Assembly (NCBI GenBank): GCA_023301465.1
Contig: JALZUQ010000032.1
Location: 1-61,031 of the forward strand
Direction: 5' to 3'
Length of the DNA: 61,031 bases
From: Oligoflexales bacterium
GTDB taxonomy: Bacteria; Bdellovibrionota_B; Oligoflexia; Oligoflexales; JALZUQ01
Shown: one piece after another, positions 27,387 through 36,417 of the stretch
How the letters are laid out: every line of letters starts with the position of its first letter
Numbering within the stretch: the stretch's first letter is position 1
The notes under the pieces: generated by a model
Databases searched by the model: none
Told to the model about the DNA's origin: nothing
The model's input: the letters and a program-made list of their open reading frames with translations, nothing else
Made by a program: the position numbers and the translations under genes

Positions 27387-28937
27387 ATGATCCATTCCAT
27401 TACCTACCAAGGCTGTAAAGGCCAGCTCATCCAAATAGAAGGAGCAAAGTCCCCGGGTTTTAGCGGCATACATCTCATTGGCAATGTTTCAGATGTGATC
27501 AAAGAGGGTAAAGAAAGAGCAAAAGCAGCCATTAACCATCTGGGAATCAGTCTGCCAGCACAAAAAATAGTCATGTCATTTTCACCTGCCGACACGCCAA
27601 AGTGCGGGAGCCACCTCGACTTAGCAGTCGCTCTAGAGCTACTAAGGCTTAGCGAACCTGATAACATCAAAATCCAGTGGGATAAAATCAAACCTTGGCT
27701 CGTTATGAGCGAACTCAACATTCGTGGTGACATGCCATATACTAGAAACTGCATTGCAGCATGCCTTGTTGCTCTTGAGCAAAAATTTGAAGGAATCATT
27801 ATTAGCCGAGCAAATTTTCAAGAGGTAGCGGGATTGTTAGCTTCCATTCGTGGCCATTCACACGCCCTAAAAGTACGTGCTTTTGATCATTTTAAAGATG
27901 TCTTAGATTTTTTAGTTTGTGATGATCACTACGAGCCTCCAAAGCCAAACCACACACAAAACAACATCAAACCGACACCAACCTTTCAAAACATGACATT
28001 TTCAAAAGAGCTTGAAGACATCGCTGTGGTGACTGTAGGCGGAATGCATTCTCTATTATTAAAAGGCACTCCCGGAACAGGTAAAACTCTATTTGCTCAT
28101 CAACTCTCTAGGTTTCTTCCAAGATTGGCTCCAAAAAATCACGTTGAAACCATGCAGGTATACTCCAGCCGAAGCGAACCCTTGCCTAATAGTGTATTAA
28201 AGGGAGTTGCACCGTTTCGCTCACCCCACCATCAAGCCAGTAGAGCTGCAGTTCTAGGATCTCAACAACAACCGGGAGAAGTCTCGCTTGCGAATGGAGG
28301 AATTCTATTTTTGGATGAGTTCCCTGAATTTCGAAGAGATATTATTGAAGGCTTAAGAGAGCCTATCCAAAATAAAAAAATTTATATATCACTTGCTCAA
28401 TTTAAGATTGAATGGCCCGCAGATTTCTTGTTTATAGCAGCCATGAATAATTGTCCATGTGGGTGGTATCAATCCAGCAAAAAAATGTGTTACTGCCCAA
28501 CATCAAAAGTTCAAAAATATCAAAACAAGATATCAGGACCAATTTTAGATAGAATTGATTTAATATATACCATGCCAGAAAAAAATCATTTCATTGATGT
28601 TTCTGAGGAGAAAGACAAGACTGAAAGCATTTCAAACCGTATTCAAGAACTACAATCATACATGTTTCAAAGAAACCAGCCCTTTCGCAAAAAATACAAC
28701 CACCATCTTCATATGGAAGAGCTAAAACAAACTCTAGGCCGAAATATTCCAGATATTGTAAAAACGATTGGAGAAGAAGCGACTCAGAGTCTCAGCACTA
28801 GATCATTTGTAAAACTCTTACGCGTCACAAGAACCCTAGCTGATGCGGATCAGGCCCCATCTTGCTCTGACCAACACATTCAAAAAGCTTTAAAGTGGGT
28901 TGGTTATCAAAAAGAAAGTGAGCTTAACGGGATTTAA
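27387..28937 (+). CDS. ComM/YifB-family AAA+ ATPase (Mg-chelatase-like)
   Basis: ComM proteins are hexameric helicases that help branch migration during integration of taken-up DNA. The N-terminal Lon-like domain is visible (KSPGFSGIHLIGNVSDVIKEG and CGSHLDLAVALELL). Walker A GTPGTGKT lies at about residues 227-234 and Walker B GGILFLDEFPEF follows. The C-terminal domain has the usual NCPCGWY cysteine cluster (with CYCP further on) and SGPILDRIDL. The frame is open from 27333, but ATG at 27387 has agggg 6 nt upstream and matches the family N-terminus, so I start there (516 residues). No other competence gene is nearby. Confidence 0.94.
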   Translation: MIHSITYQGCKGQLIQIEGAKSPGFSGIHLIGNVSDVIKEGKERAKAAINHLGISLPAQKIVMSFSPADTPKCGSHLDLAVALELLRLSEPDNIKIQWDKIKPWLVMSELNIRGDMPYTRNCIAACLVALEQKFEGIIISRANFQEVAGLLASIRGHSHALKVRAFDHFKDVLDFLVCDDHYEPPKPNHTQNNIKPTPTFQNMTFSKELEDIAVVTVGGMHSLLLKGTPGTGKTLFAHQLSRFLPRLAPKNHVETMQVYSSRSEPLPNSVLKGVAPFRSPHHQASRAAVLGSQQQPGEVSLANGGILFLDEFPEFRRDIIEGLREPIQNKKIYISLAQFKIEWPADFLFIAAMNNCPCGWYQSSKKMCYCPTSKVQKYQNKISGPILDRIDLIYTMPEKNHFIDVSEEKDKTESISNRIQELQSYMFQRNQPFRKKYNHHLHMEELKQTLGRNIPDIVKTIGEEATQSLSTRSFVKLLRVTRTLADADQAPSCSDQHIQKALKWVGYQKESELNGI

Positions 28938-28996
28938 TCATTTTGGTATCGCATACTTTTATGGCAACATAAAGATATCAAAGTAACGGAGCTAAG

Positions 28997-29587
28997 ATGC
29001 AAGACAAAACCCTTCACACTATCATTGCCATTATCGCCATTTGTTGTTTCGTACCGGGAATACTACAACCAATGCTGCATTTAGACATGACCGCAAATAT
29101 TGAGACACAAATCCTCGATAAGAATTTAAAAATTATGGATACCACCCATTCTATTATGGGTACATTAAAAGAACTATGGCAACATCAAGCTATTTTTGCT
29201 GCAATTCTTATCTTTTTATTTTCTATTGTAAATCCAATTGTAAAATCTGTGCTTTTCTTAACATGCCTATTTACTAGCGACAAAAAACTTCACGATCGTT
29301 ATCTTGCTTTTTTAGGCTTTGTGAGTAAGTGGTCTTTCGCTGATGTTTTAACTGTTGCTATCTTGATTGCTTACCTAACTGCCGCAAGAAACCCAGAGTC
29401 CATAAACGAAGTTATTTCTGTCATGGGCTTAAAGTTTCCTATTGAAATCACTCTACCTTTAGTTGCAAGCTTTGGTGCTGGTTTTTATTGGTTTACTGCA
29501 TTTTGTTTATTATCAAATGCAAGCATCTCAATATATATGCTTGGAAATAAACTACAAACAGTTCGTTCTGAAACTAATGGTTCCTAA
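28997..29587 (+). CDS. PqiA-domain inner-membrane protein
   Basis: The protein is 196 residues with four predicted membrane spans (about 7-27, 67-92, 110-130 and 150-172). The phrases ILIFLFSIVNPIVKSV, SKWSFADVLTVAIL and the closing ASFGAGFYWFTAFCLLSN match the paraquat-inducible protein A domain. PqiA works with MCE proteins in lipid transport between membranes in other bacteria; here no pqiB or pqiC partner is adjacent, so the assignment is to the domain only. It follows the comM-like gene by 59 nt. Confidence 0.78.
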   Translation: MQDKTLHTIIAIIAICCFVPGILQPMLHLDMTANIETQILDKNLKIMDTTHSIMGTLKELWQHQAIFAAILIFLFSIVNPIVKSVLFLTCLFTSDKKLHDRYLAFLGFVSKWSFADVLTVAILIAYLTAARNPESINEVISVMGLKFPIEITLPLVASFGAGFYWFTAFCLLSNASISIYMLGNKLQTVRSETNGS

Positions 29588-29636
29588 AGCAACAACCACA
29601 CAAGTTAAACAACTCATAACTAATTGATGGCTATGT

Positions 29637-30302
29637 CTATGGTTGATATTGATCATTCCATAAAGTTTGATCGTCTAACTTTAGATTAAATAAAATTTTA
29701 TGATTGTCTGCAATACTGGCGTGGAGCGACATTCTTTCAAGGTCTTCAACAAGAATATGAGACACATCGATATTTGAGTTTATCATCAATATAGGTTTTT
29801 TTAAGTTTGTTTCGCTATAAACTAAAATCCTTGGAGGTAGAATTTTTTTTCTGTGTTCCTGATCAAAAGTGATTTTTATACCATTTACATGTAAACTATT
29901 TGGGGTTTTATAAATTATAGTTCTTAAAACAAGCTTATATGCACCTAAAGTAACTTCATCAATAGTTGTAATCCACTTGTTTTTTGGTATCGAGTATTGA
30001 GACTGACGCTCTAAGTCTTTACGGTAACTATTTGTTGAGTTATGTTTTTTATCTCTAGACTTTTTCTTTTTGTCTTTTCTTCTCTTTTTTCGCCTTGCTT
30101 CTTTAATAGCTTTTTTTGAAACCACTTGCTGAAAAATCCCAAAAACTAAATCTTCTGGTTGGCCAGTTAAAAAGCCACTATTGCAAGTATCATCATTAAG
30201 CCCCACCTCAGACAAAGCCGGAGCAGAAAAAAGAGTAGCTATTACGAGAAGCAAAGATTTGTTTCTAATCAGGAAGTTGCCGCTATATCTATCGTGTTTC
30301 AT
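29637..30302 (-). CDS. Secreted protein with a strongly basic tract
   Basis: I do not recognise this protein. From ATG at 30302 it begins MKHDRYSGNFLIRNKSLLLV, and the signal peptide probably ends at ALS (about residue 31). About residues 60-90 are a Lys/Arg run (ARRKKRRKDKKKKSRDKK), after which a beta-rich domain of about 130 residues follows. The frame stays open to a TTG at 30338; neither start has a convincing Shine-Dalgarno sequence. The basic run could bind nucleic acid, LPS or acidic polymers, or be cleaved. Confidence 0.65.
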   Translation of the reverse strand: MKHDRYSGNFLIRNKSLLLVIATLFSAPALSEVGLNDDTCNSGFLTGQPEDLVFGIFQQVVSKKAIKEARRKKRRKDKKKKSRDKKHNSTNSYRKDLERQSQYSIPKNKWITTIDEVTLGAYKLVLRTIIYKTPNSLHVNGIKITFDQEHRKKILPPRILVYSETNLKKPILMINSNIDVSHILVEDLERMSLHASIADNHKILFNLKLDDQTLWNDQYQP

Positions 30303-30564
30303 TGTAAGAAAACTAATAGATATAAAGGAGTGAGTCAAACCTTAAAACTCTATGTGTATGAAAATGTTGAGTATTTTAGATCATAAAAAAGGAGTTATGA
30401 GTAAATTTATATCTTAAAACTTAGTTGTTTTGTATTTTTTCTAGACACTTACTAAACAAAACACACTTCAAACAGCAAAAAATCCAGAAAAAATAATCAC
30501 TTATACTTGGAATAGCTCTTGCTCTAATCCTACCACTTACTATAACCCAAGAAAAGAAGGCACC

Positions 30565-31020
30565 ATGAAACTCTCTATTCAGTCTGTTTTACAAATTCTA
30601 CTACTTAGTACTTTAGTTATTTCTTGTAGCAGAGGTGGTGACTCAGGACATGTGGTTATTCAACCAAAAGAAGTTATTGGTAATGATAGTCCTACTATAA
30701 AAGTTGGAGAAGCCGAGAGACTAGCTGAAGCAGAGAAAAAAACTGAAGAAGAAAGAAATGCTGAAGAAGAGACTCAATTGGAAAACATTAAAGATGCTAG
30801 AATCGAACTTCAGCTTGAAATATTTTCAGACGCAGATGACGAAGTCATCACTGATTTAAATGCTATGGAAGATGTTCATTACAAAACATTGTTAGCCACT
30901 GTCGAAAGTAGAGAAATCAAAGATGTTGGTAAATATACTGAATCTGTAGAGTCAGCAATAGACCTATATTTTGATAATGTTTATGGTGACTGGGATGTCC
31001 TTGATTACATTACTTTTTAA
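30565..31020 (+). CDS. Small acidic lipoprotein with coiled-coil segment
   Basis: The signal peptide ends in LVISCSRGG, with the lipid Cys at position 21. Residues about 50-80 are a Glu/Lys/Ala-rich helix (AERLAEAEKKTEEERNAEEE) that should form a coiled coil. The remaining ~70 residues are acidic and helical. No known family is apparent. It is followed after 28 nt by the convergent histidine kinase gene. Confidence 0.78.
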   Translation: MKLSIQSVLQILLLSTLVISCSRGGDSGHVVIQPKEVIGNDSPTIKVGEAERLAEAEKKTEEERNAEEETQLENIKDARIELQLEIFSDADDEVITDLNAMEDVHYKTLLATVESREIKDVGKYTESVESAIDLYFDNVYGDWDVLDYITF

Positions 31021-31048
31021 ATAGAAAAAGCTAGCATTCAAAAAATCA

Positions 31049-32761
31049 TTAAGACACTTTACGGGCAGAATTCTCTATATTTAAAGGAATTATTAGTTGA
31101 AAACAAGTATGAGAATTTAAAAGCTTATAGGATAATTCACCACCATGAGCTTTCGCTAATCCTTTTGAAATACTTAGACCTAAACCAGTACCCTCACCTA
31201 CTGCCTTTGAAGTAAAAAACGGCATAAAAAGTTTATTTAATATTTCTTTTTTAATTCCCAAACCACTATCTTGAACTTGAAAACATGCTTTTTCACCATC
31301 AGAGTATACTTTCAAGCCTACCCAAGGCTTCAAGTCATTTTGAACTGCATGAACAGAATTGCTCAACAAGTTTATTAATATTTGCGTAATATGCACTGAT
31401 CTACACTTCAAATCAAAGTCCTGAATGTCTACTTTCAATTCAATTCCTTGAGATTTAAATTTCTCAAGACATAGATCAATAGATTGTGTAGCGATACTCA
31501 AAGAAGAAAATTTTTCAAATGGGTCATCACTTCCGTCACGAGCAAAAGTTCGAAGACCTCTAACAATAGATGAAATCCTTGTCGTCATATCTAGGATAAC
31601 ACTTGCAGATTTGTTAAATTTTTCAGAATCTAATTTTTTTAAAACTGACAAAACTTGTAATTGATCTGCATTTGAAGCAATGATTGCTAAAGGATTATTA
31701 ATTTCATGTGCAATACCGCTTGCCATTTCACCTAGAGAGGCCATTTTTGAACTTTGTACTGCAAGCATTTCTTTTGATTTCAACTCTTCCATTAATTGAG
31801 ATTCATGAGTTCTATCTTTTATCCACCCGACAACTTTAGTTGGCTTGCTATCACTCCCCCTCAAACACGCACCTTCAATTTTTATATATCTATGAACAGA
31901 GTCTACTGCCACTTCACATCTATGCTTAAACCTTGGAGTTTCACCTTCAAGGTATTTTTGTATTTCATCATACAAAACTCGTCGATCATTTTTATGTAGC
32001 AACCTAAAAAAATCCTTAAAAGAAGAGTTCTCGTTAGGTTTATTGAATAATTTTTGCCAATTATTACCAATTTTGATATTCCCTTCCACTAAATCCCACT
32101 CCCAAACAACACTCGAAGTTGCGTCTAAAGCAAGGTTTAATCTATCGTTAAGATTTTTCTTTTCATTTTTCTCGTTTAAAAGCATTTGATTAAAGTCTTT
32201 ATGAGATTTTTCAAACAAATAAACAAAGTACAGAGTAAACCCCGAGACAACGGCAATAGCTAATACATTTCTAAACGAAGAACTCCAAAGCAACTCAATT
32301 CCAACAGAGCTCCAAGAACCATTGAGATAATAGAGCAAACTAACCGCAAAAATATTTAATAAAGCAGAGCAAAACCCGCCAACAACACCCAACATAAATG
32401 CAGAAGCTACAGGAAAGAAAAGAAGTACTAATAGTGGTGCAGATATCACTGTTTCTTCAAGAAAAAGCCCAGAAATTAAAATAATTTGAGGAATAAAACA
32501 ATGTACAACCAACGGGATCCAAAGCTTTTTGGTCCACTTTGAAATATACAAGCTAACAATCATGACAACGGCTAATGAGATAAGTATAAAACCACTATAT
32601 TTTGTAGACTCACGAAATGAAAATATTTCAGAAAACAGCAGGACCACTGGCAGTAATGTAAAAAATGTTGCTGAACCTACGATATAATTCCATTTAAACT
32701 TAAGCCAAGGCTTATTTTCAAGGATTTCTTTAGGGTAATAATCTAGAGTTTTTCTCATCAT
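31049..32761 (-). CDS. Membrane sensor histidine kinase with PAS-like domain
   Basis: The 570 residues show five to six membrane spans (about 24-185), a short coiled linker, a PAS-like fold (about 207-320, SVVWEWDLVEGNIKIGNNW), the HisKA helix with phospho-acceptor His352 in GEMASGIAHEINNPLAI, and an ATPase domain with N box LLSNSVHAVQ, G1 DSGLGIKKE and G2 GTGLGLSI. It belongs to the group whose kinase core follows a PAS domain directly. No response regulator gene is nearby, so it is an orphan. It starts 8 nt after the stop of a serine protease/cytochrome fusion gene and is almost certainly co-transcribed with it. Confidence 0.93.
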   Translation of the reverse strand: MMRKTLDYYPKEILENKPWLKFKWNYIVGSATFFTLLPVVLLFSEIFSFRESTKYSGFILISLAVVMIVSLYISKWTKKLWIPLVVHCFIPQIILISGLFLEETVISAPLLVLLFFPVASAFMLGVVGGFCSALLNIFAVSLLYYLNGSWSSVGIELLWSSSFRNVLAIAVVSGFTLYFVYLFEKSHKDFNQMLLNEKNEKKNLNDRLNLALDATSSVVWEWDLVEGNIKIGNNWQKLFNKPNENSSFKDFFRLLHKNDRRVLYDEIQKYLEGETPRFKHRCEVAVDSVHRYIKIEGACLRGSDSKPTKVVGWIKDRTHESQLMEELKSKEMLAVQSSKMASLGEMASGIAHEINNPLAIIASNADQLQVLSVLKKLDSEKFNKSASVILDMTTRISSIVRGLRTFARDGSDDPFEKFSSLSIATQSIDLCLEKFKSQGIELKVDIQDFDLKCRSVHITQILINLLSNSVHAVQNDLKPWVGLKVYSDGEKACFQVQDSGLGIKKEILNKLFMPFFTSKAVGEGTGLGLSISKGLAKAHGGELSYKLLNSHTCFQLIIPLNIENSARKVS

Positions 32762-32769
32762 TATTTATT

Positions 32770-34227
32770 TTATTGAGTATCTAAAAATGCTTCTAATGCA
32801 GATCTTTCATCTGCACTTAATGCTTTTACTACTTGCACCATTCTCGGTGGAACACCCGTTGAGTCAATTTCTTCTTTACTTCTACCTGCAGCAGAATCAT
32901 GGCAACCAGCACCTTGGCACTTATTTGCAAATAAAGCATTACCCGTACTTATCAATTTTTTAAGTTTTTCTGCTTTCTCTTTCTCCAGTCGATCTTTTTC
33001 TTCTTGTTCTTTTGCTGTTTTTTCTGCTTCTGTGTCTTCTTTTTCATCATCATTTGTGTCATTTTTTTGATCTTCAATTTCCAGAATTGAATGTTCTTCT
33101 TCTCCATCAAAATCAGATTGTACAGGACCAACGCTTGGGTGATTTGGTAGACCCACACCATTTGGAACTGCAGTAGTTCTGATACCGCTTAATGACTCTG
33201 TTGTCGAAGAGCTAGTAGATAGATACTCATAACCTGACGCAAGAGCAACCCACGAACCTCTAGCAGACTTAGGATTTGAAGATAGTTCAGCACCCATCCA
33301 AACTCGATCAGCACTCGTTAACTTTTTAGCATTTTCTGGAAAAATTATATTTGCACCTTTTTTATTTGCTGATGTAATAATTTTTGCAGCCTCTGAATCA
33401 GGGGTGATTGCAACAAAAGCATTGACTGCAAAGACCGCTTGTTTTGTATCTAAGTGAGGCTTGCCTTGATTATCAATCATTTCAACATACTTGTTACTGC
33501 CTGTGTCAGTCTTTCCTTCAATCTTTAAAAAGTAAATTCCAACAGCAAATCCAACCAAACGACCAGTCGAGTCAAAAACAGGACCACCAGAATCTCCCGG
33601 AGCTGCTAAGGCTTTAGCATTTTGATAAATAACATTTCCTCTTGAATCCCTATCAAATTTGAAAAATGAGTAGTTGAGATCTTTTGATGCATAAAAGATT
33701 GAATTCTCTCCTCTTCTGAGCTCTTGCTTTGAAGATGAGATTTTTGCTTGATTAATATCAAAGCTATCCGAACCAAAACCAAAAATTCTAAACTGTTCGC
33801 CTTTTTTCAAAGGAGTTGTTCTAATTACTGGTGTTGGTACCGATTGAAAAACATCAGATTGAAATATAACAATCGCAATATCTCGTTTAGCAGCTTCTTG
33901 ATTCACTGTTGAAGTATCAGCTAACCCATGAAATAACTCTACATGTTTAGGGTAATGAAAAATCTCTTTAAAAATTGCATAAAAATTTCCGGGTGCTGTC
34001 TCATTTTTCTTATAGCAATGAGCAGGCATCATCAGTGAATTCTTCGACACCACGACACCCGCACAAGTTATATTATTTCTTGCATCTGTTACAACTTTGA
34101 CAACCTCAAGGTAACTCCAGTTATTTACAACTTGGCCACCAGCAATTTTGACATCATTTGTTTCTTGTGAAAAAATTTTGCAAGCAGAAACACCTACTAG
34201 CATGGATAAAAATAAAATATACTTCAT
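32770..34227 (-). CDS. Trypsin-like serine protease fused to a C-terminal cytochrome c-like domain, lipoprotein
   Basis: The N-terminus ends in the lipobox VSAC (Cys16). An S1 protease domain follows: IAGGQVV near residue 28 resembles the activation site, His70 is in MPAHC, Asp116 in KRDIAIV, and Ser213 in APGDSGGPV. After about residue 350 comes an acidic, Lys/Glu-rich linker (about 385-425). The last ~55 residues resemble a class I cytochrome c: GNALFANKCQGAGCH, a possible axial Met463 in PPRMVQVV, and the ending LSADERSALEAFLDTQ. The haem motif is CX4CH (Cys437, Cys442, His443) rather than CXXCH. The gene is directly followed by a histidine kinase. Confidence 0.88.
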   Translation of the reverse strand: MKYILFLSMLVGVSACKIFSQETNDVKIAGGQVVNNWSYLEVVKVVTDARNNITCAGVVVSKNSLMMPAHCYKKNETAPGNFYAIFKEIFHYPKHVELFHGLADTSTVNQEAAKRDIAIVIFQSDVFQSVPTPVIRTTPLKKGEQFRIFGFGSDSFDINQAKISSSKQELRRGENSIFYASKDLNYSFFKFDRDSRGNVIYQNAKALAAPGDSGGPVFDSTGRLVGFAVGIYFLKIEGKTDTGSNKYVEMIDNQGKPHLDTKQAVFAVNAFVAITPDSEAAKIITSANKKGANIIFPENAKKLTSADRVWMGAELSSNPKSARGSWVALASGYEYLSTSSSTTESLSGIRTTAVPNGVGLPNHPSVGPVQSDFDGEEEHSILEIEDQKNDTNDDEKEDTEAEKTAKEQEEKDRLEKEKAEKLKKLISTGNALFANKCQGAGCHDSAAGRSKEEIDSTGVPPRMVQVVKALSADERSALEAFLDTQ

Positions 34228-34338
34228 TATAACCTCTCATGTATAAAGACCATTCGGACTTTTTAAACAAAGCTTGAGAGAGTGTAATCATTAATAGTTA
34301 TAAGCACTTACATGGAATCAACTTAGAATAATCATCAC

Positions 34339-36417
34339 TTAATGATAATATGCAATTGCTGCTTGAGCTTGGAACTCATATGGCGACTTGACACCTTGTA
34401 ACCGGATACCTAAATTCTTAGAAAACGGCAGTTGAATCCCAACTAAATGCCTGTAGTAAAACTCTTTAAAACGATCTTCATAAAACTTCACTTGAGACGC
34501 AAACATAAAATTAAAATCACTGGGAGTATTCACACGTAAACCAGCTTCTCCCCAGTAATCATATGTAAAGCCTGATTCAATAGCATCTGCATATTGCAGA
34601 GCAATATTCATTTTTGCATAAGGCTGAAAGACAAATGACTTGGTAAAGTTCTTAGAAATACCAATTCCACCAATCATACCACCAGCTAAGCAATTAAAAC
34701 ATCTTGGGTCTCGAATCCTATCAAAGCCCATATCTATTTGCCAAAGTGGTTTATGCCAAAGAGGACCAAAGCTGTTTCTAGCTTCGATACCTACTAATCT
34801 AAGTCTTTCAAGGTGAATTCTGTGTCCTTTATTATCAATATAAAACTCAGCTAACATCATTTCTAACCTTGAATAAGTAGGCATACCAAACACAGGGTCT
34901 AAAAAGTCGTGTAAAGCAACGCGAACTCCTAATATACCCTGGTGTTCTTTGAAACTATTCTCAAGATCTAACCCTCGGTAGCCTAAGGTCCAACGCATCG
35001 ATTCATGGGACTCATGTGGAGCGTTACTTGGCTTTCTTCTTAGTATGCCTGCAATCTTCTTTTCATGATCGGATTCCATTTGACTTCTTGTTAATAGTGC
35101 AACGTGCTTTTTTTTCAGAGTACTCGGATCTTTTTTGATAAGACCATCTAAATTTTGCATATCAAAATCATCTAAGACAGCATCTAAAGCAGGTGCGGTA
35201 ATACCTTTGATCTGAGATTTTTCTAGCCCTCTGAATTCATGAAACAAAGATTTTTCATCGTCATTCAACAAATTATAACGCTTTGAAACAATTGTAGATA
35301 AAGAAGGCCTAAATCCAATATGATCAAGATCAACCATGCCTTTTTGAATGGCTTGCTTAATGGTGTCGATAGGAATAATCCAAGGAGGTAAGCCCTCTAA
35401 AACTTTATAGCGTGGAGCAGCAACATCTAATACTCGTAAGATATAGTAAGAACAATTTTCATCAAAATAAAAATAGTCAAAAGCAGCCTGACCCATTTCC
35501 CATAAATGCTCTAAAAATAAGTTTTTTTCTGATTCCCTTAGTTTTAAAGGATATTCCCAGAGATCTCTTGACTCATAGTCACTATACTCGCGAACCTTAA
35601 AATAATAAGGGATTTTTGCATATTCTCCACGAAAGCCTCCAACCATTCCCATGACACCATATAGTAAAGCATTGCTTGTGGTAGGAATAGCTGCATAGTT
35701 GATGCCATAATCTAACAAATCACTTTTAACAGAATGATCATTTTGTTTTCGAAACTTACTCACCTTGAGAAAAGAGTGCCCAAAAGCTGAAGAAGGGTTA
35801 TTGAGATAATATGACGAAAAAACAAGTTTAATGACTTCTGTACCAAGCTTTTCACGGTAGTTTTGATAATCTTTACAACCAGCAAGTAATGCTTGGTAGC
35901 TCCAGCCACCCGTATGCTTTGCAAGAAAAGAAAGTCTTGCTGGATACTGACACCTTGCATTTTGTTGCACCTTTGCAGCATTCATCGTTAATAGCGTATT
36001 ATTTTCAAATGCTTTTATCGTTGCTTCAAGCTCTTGTTTTGGATTTTTTCTACCTTCTTTTGAAATAAAAAATTGAATACCATCTTCAAGGCTTTTACAG
36101 TCACTTCCTGAGCATGTCATATGTAGTAGCTGTAACCACTCAGAATCAAACGCTAAGCCTTTTTGATTCGACTGTTTGAGAACATCCGACCAAATAGGCT
36201 CTAACTTTAAATATTCAGTTTGGTCAGCTTCAACTTGAGCAAAAGCAGAGCTACAGAAAAAGAAAACACAAAAAAAGAGAGAGCCAACAGGCTCTCTCTT
36301 CTTAGATAGAAATATAGTTAGAAAACTATACGCGTGTGCACTCGCCTTGTAGCTTATTCGCTTCAATTTGATTAAGAATGCCACTGCCAATTTCCTCAAC
36401 TGATAAGCTTGGTGCAT
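34339..36417 (-). CDS. DUF4105 (Lnb N-terminal-like) envelope protein
   Basis: DUF4105 proteins carry a papain-like periplasmic domain related to the N-terminus of the lipoprotein N-acyltransferase Lnb. Here the domain is recognisable by SSYYLNNPSSAFGHSFLK (possible catalytic His), GMVGGFRGEYAKIPYYFKV and YFYFDENCSYYILRVLD with its conserved Cys. The C-terminal ~250 residues are barrel-like strands. The true start is uncertain: the frame opens at ATG 36417 inside the upstream DUF3015 gene, while the signal peptide (SLFFCVFFFCSSAFA) is encoded at about 36245-36295. A start between 36300 and 36330 would need a rare codon such as ATA. A terminator hairpin lies inside this stretch. Confidence 0.85.
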   Translation of the reverse strand: MHQAYQLRKLAVAFLIKLKRISYKASAHAYSFLTIFLSKKREPVGSLFFCVFFFCSSAFAQVEADQTEYLKLEPIWSDVLKQSNQKGLAFDSEWLQLLHMTCSGSDCKSLEDGIQFFISKEGRKNPKQELEATIKAFENNTLLTMNAAKVQQNARCQYPARLSFLAKHTGGWSYQALLAGCKDYQNYREKLGTEVIKLVFSSYYLNNPSSAFGHSFLKVSKFRKQNDHSVKSDLLDYGINYAAIPTTSNALLYGVMGMVGGFRGEYAKIPYYFKVREYSDYESRDLWEYPLKLRESEKNLFLEHLWEMGQAAFDYFYFDENCSYYILRVLDVAAPRYKVLEGLPPWIIPIDTIKQAIQKGMVDLDHIGFRPSLSTIVSKRYNLLNDDEKSLFHEFRGLEKSQIKGITAPALDAVLDDFDMQNLDGLIKKDPSTLKKKHVALLTRSQMESDHEKKIAGILRRKPSNAPHESHESMRWTLGYRGLDLENSFKEHQGILGVRVALHDFLDPVFGMPTYSRLEMMLAEFYIDNKGHRIHLERLRLVGIEARNSFGPLWHKPLWQIDMGFDRIRDPRCFNCLAGGMIGGIGISKNFTKSFVFQPYAKMNIALQYADAIESGFTYDYWGEAGLRVNTPSDFNFMFASQVKFYEDRFKEFYYRHLVGIQLPFSKNLGIRLQGVKSPYEFQAQAAIAYYH
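36269..36300 (-). terminator. Intrinsic terminator between DUF3015 and DUF4105, inside the signal-peptide coding region
   Basis: On the minus strand agagagagcc and ggctctctct pair perfectly (36290-36299 with 36276-36285) around the loop tgtt, followed by seven T. It begins about 26 nt after the DUF3015 stop. The same bases are in frame with the DUF4105 protein, and the T run encodes phenylalanines of its signal peptide. Confidence 0.9.

Noticed and set aside
31049-32761. A response regulator partner for the histidine kinase
   Set aside because: No receiver domain with the Asp-Asp-Lys pattern was found in any neighbouring gene, so the kinase is treated as an orphan.
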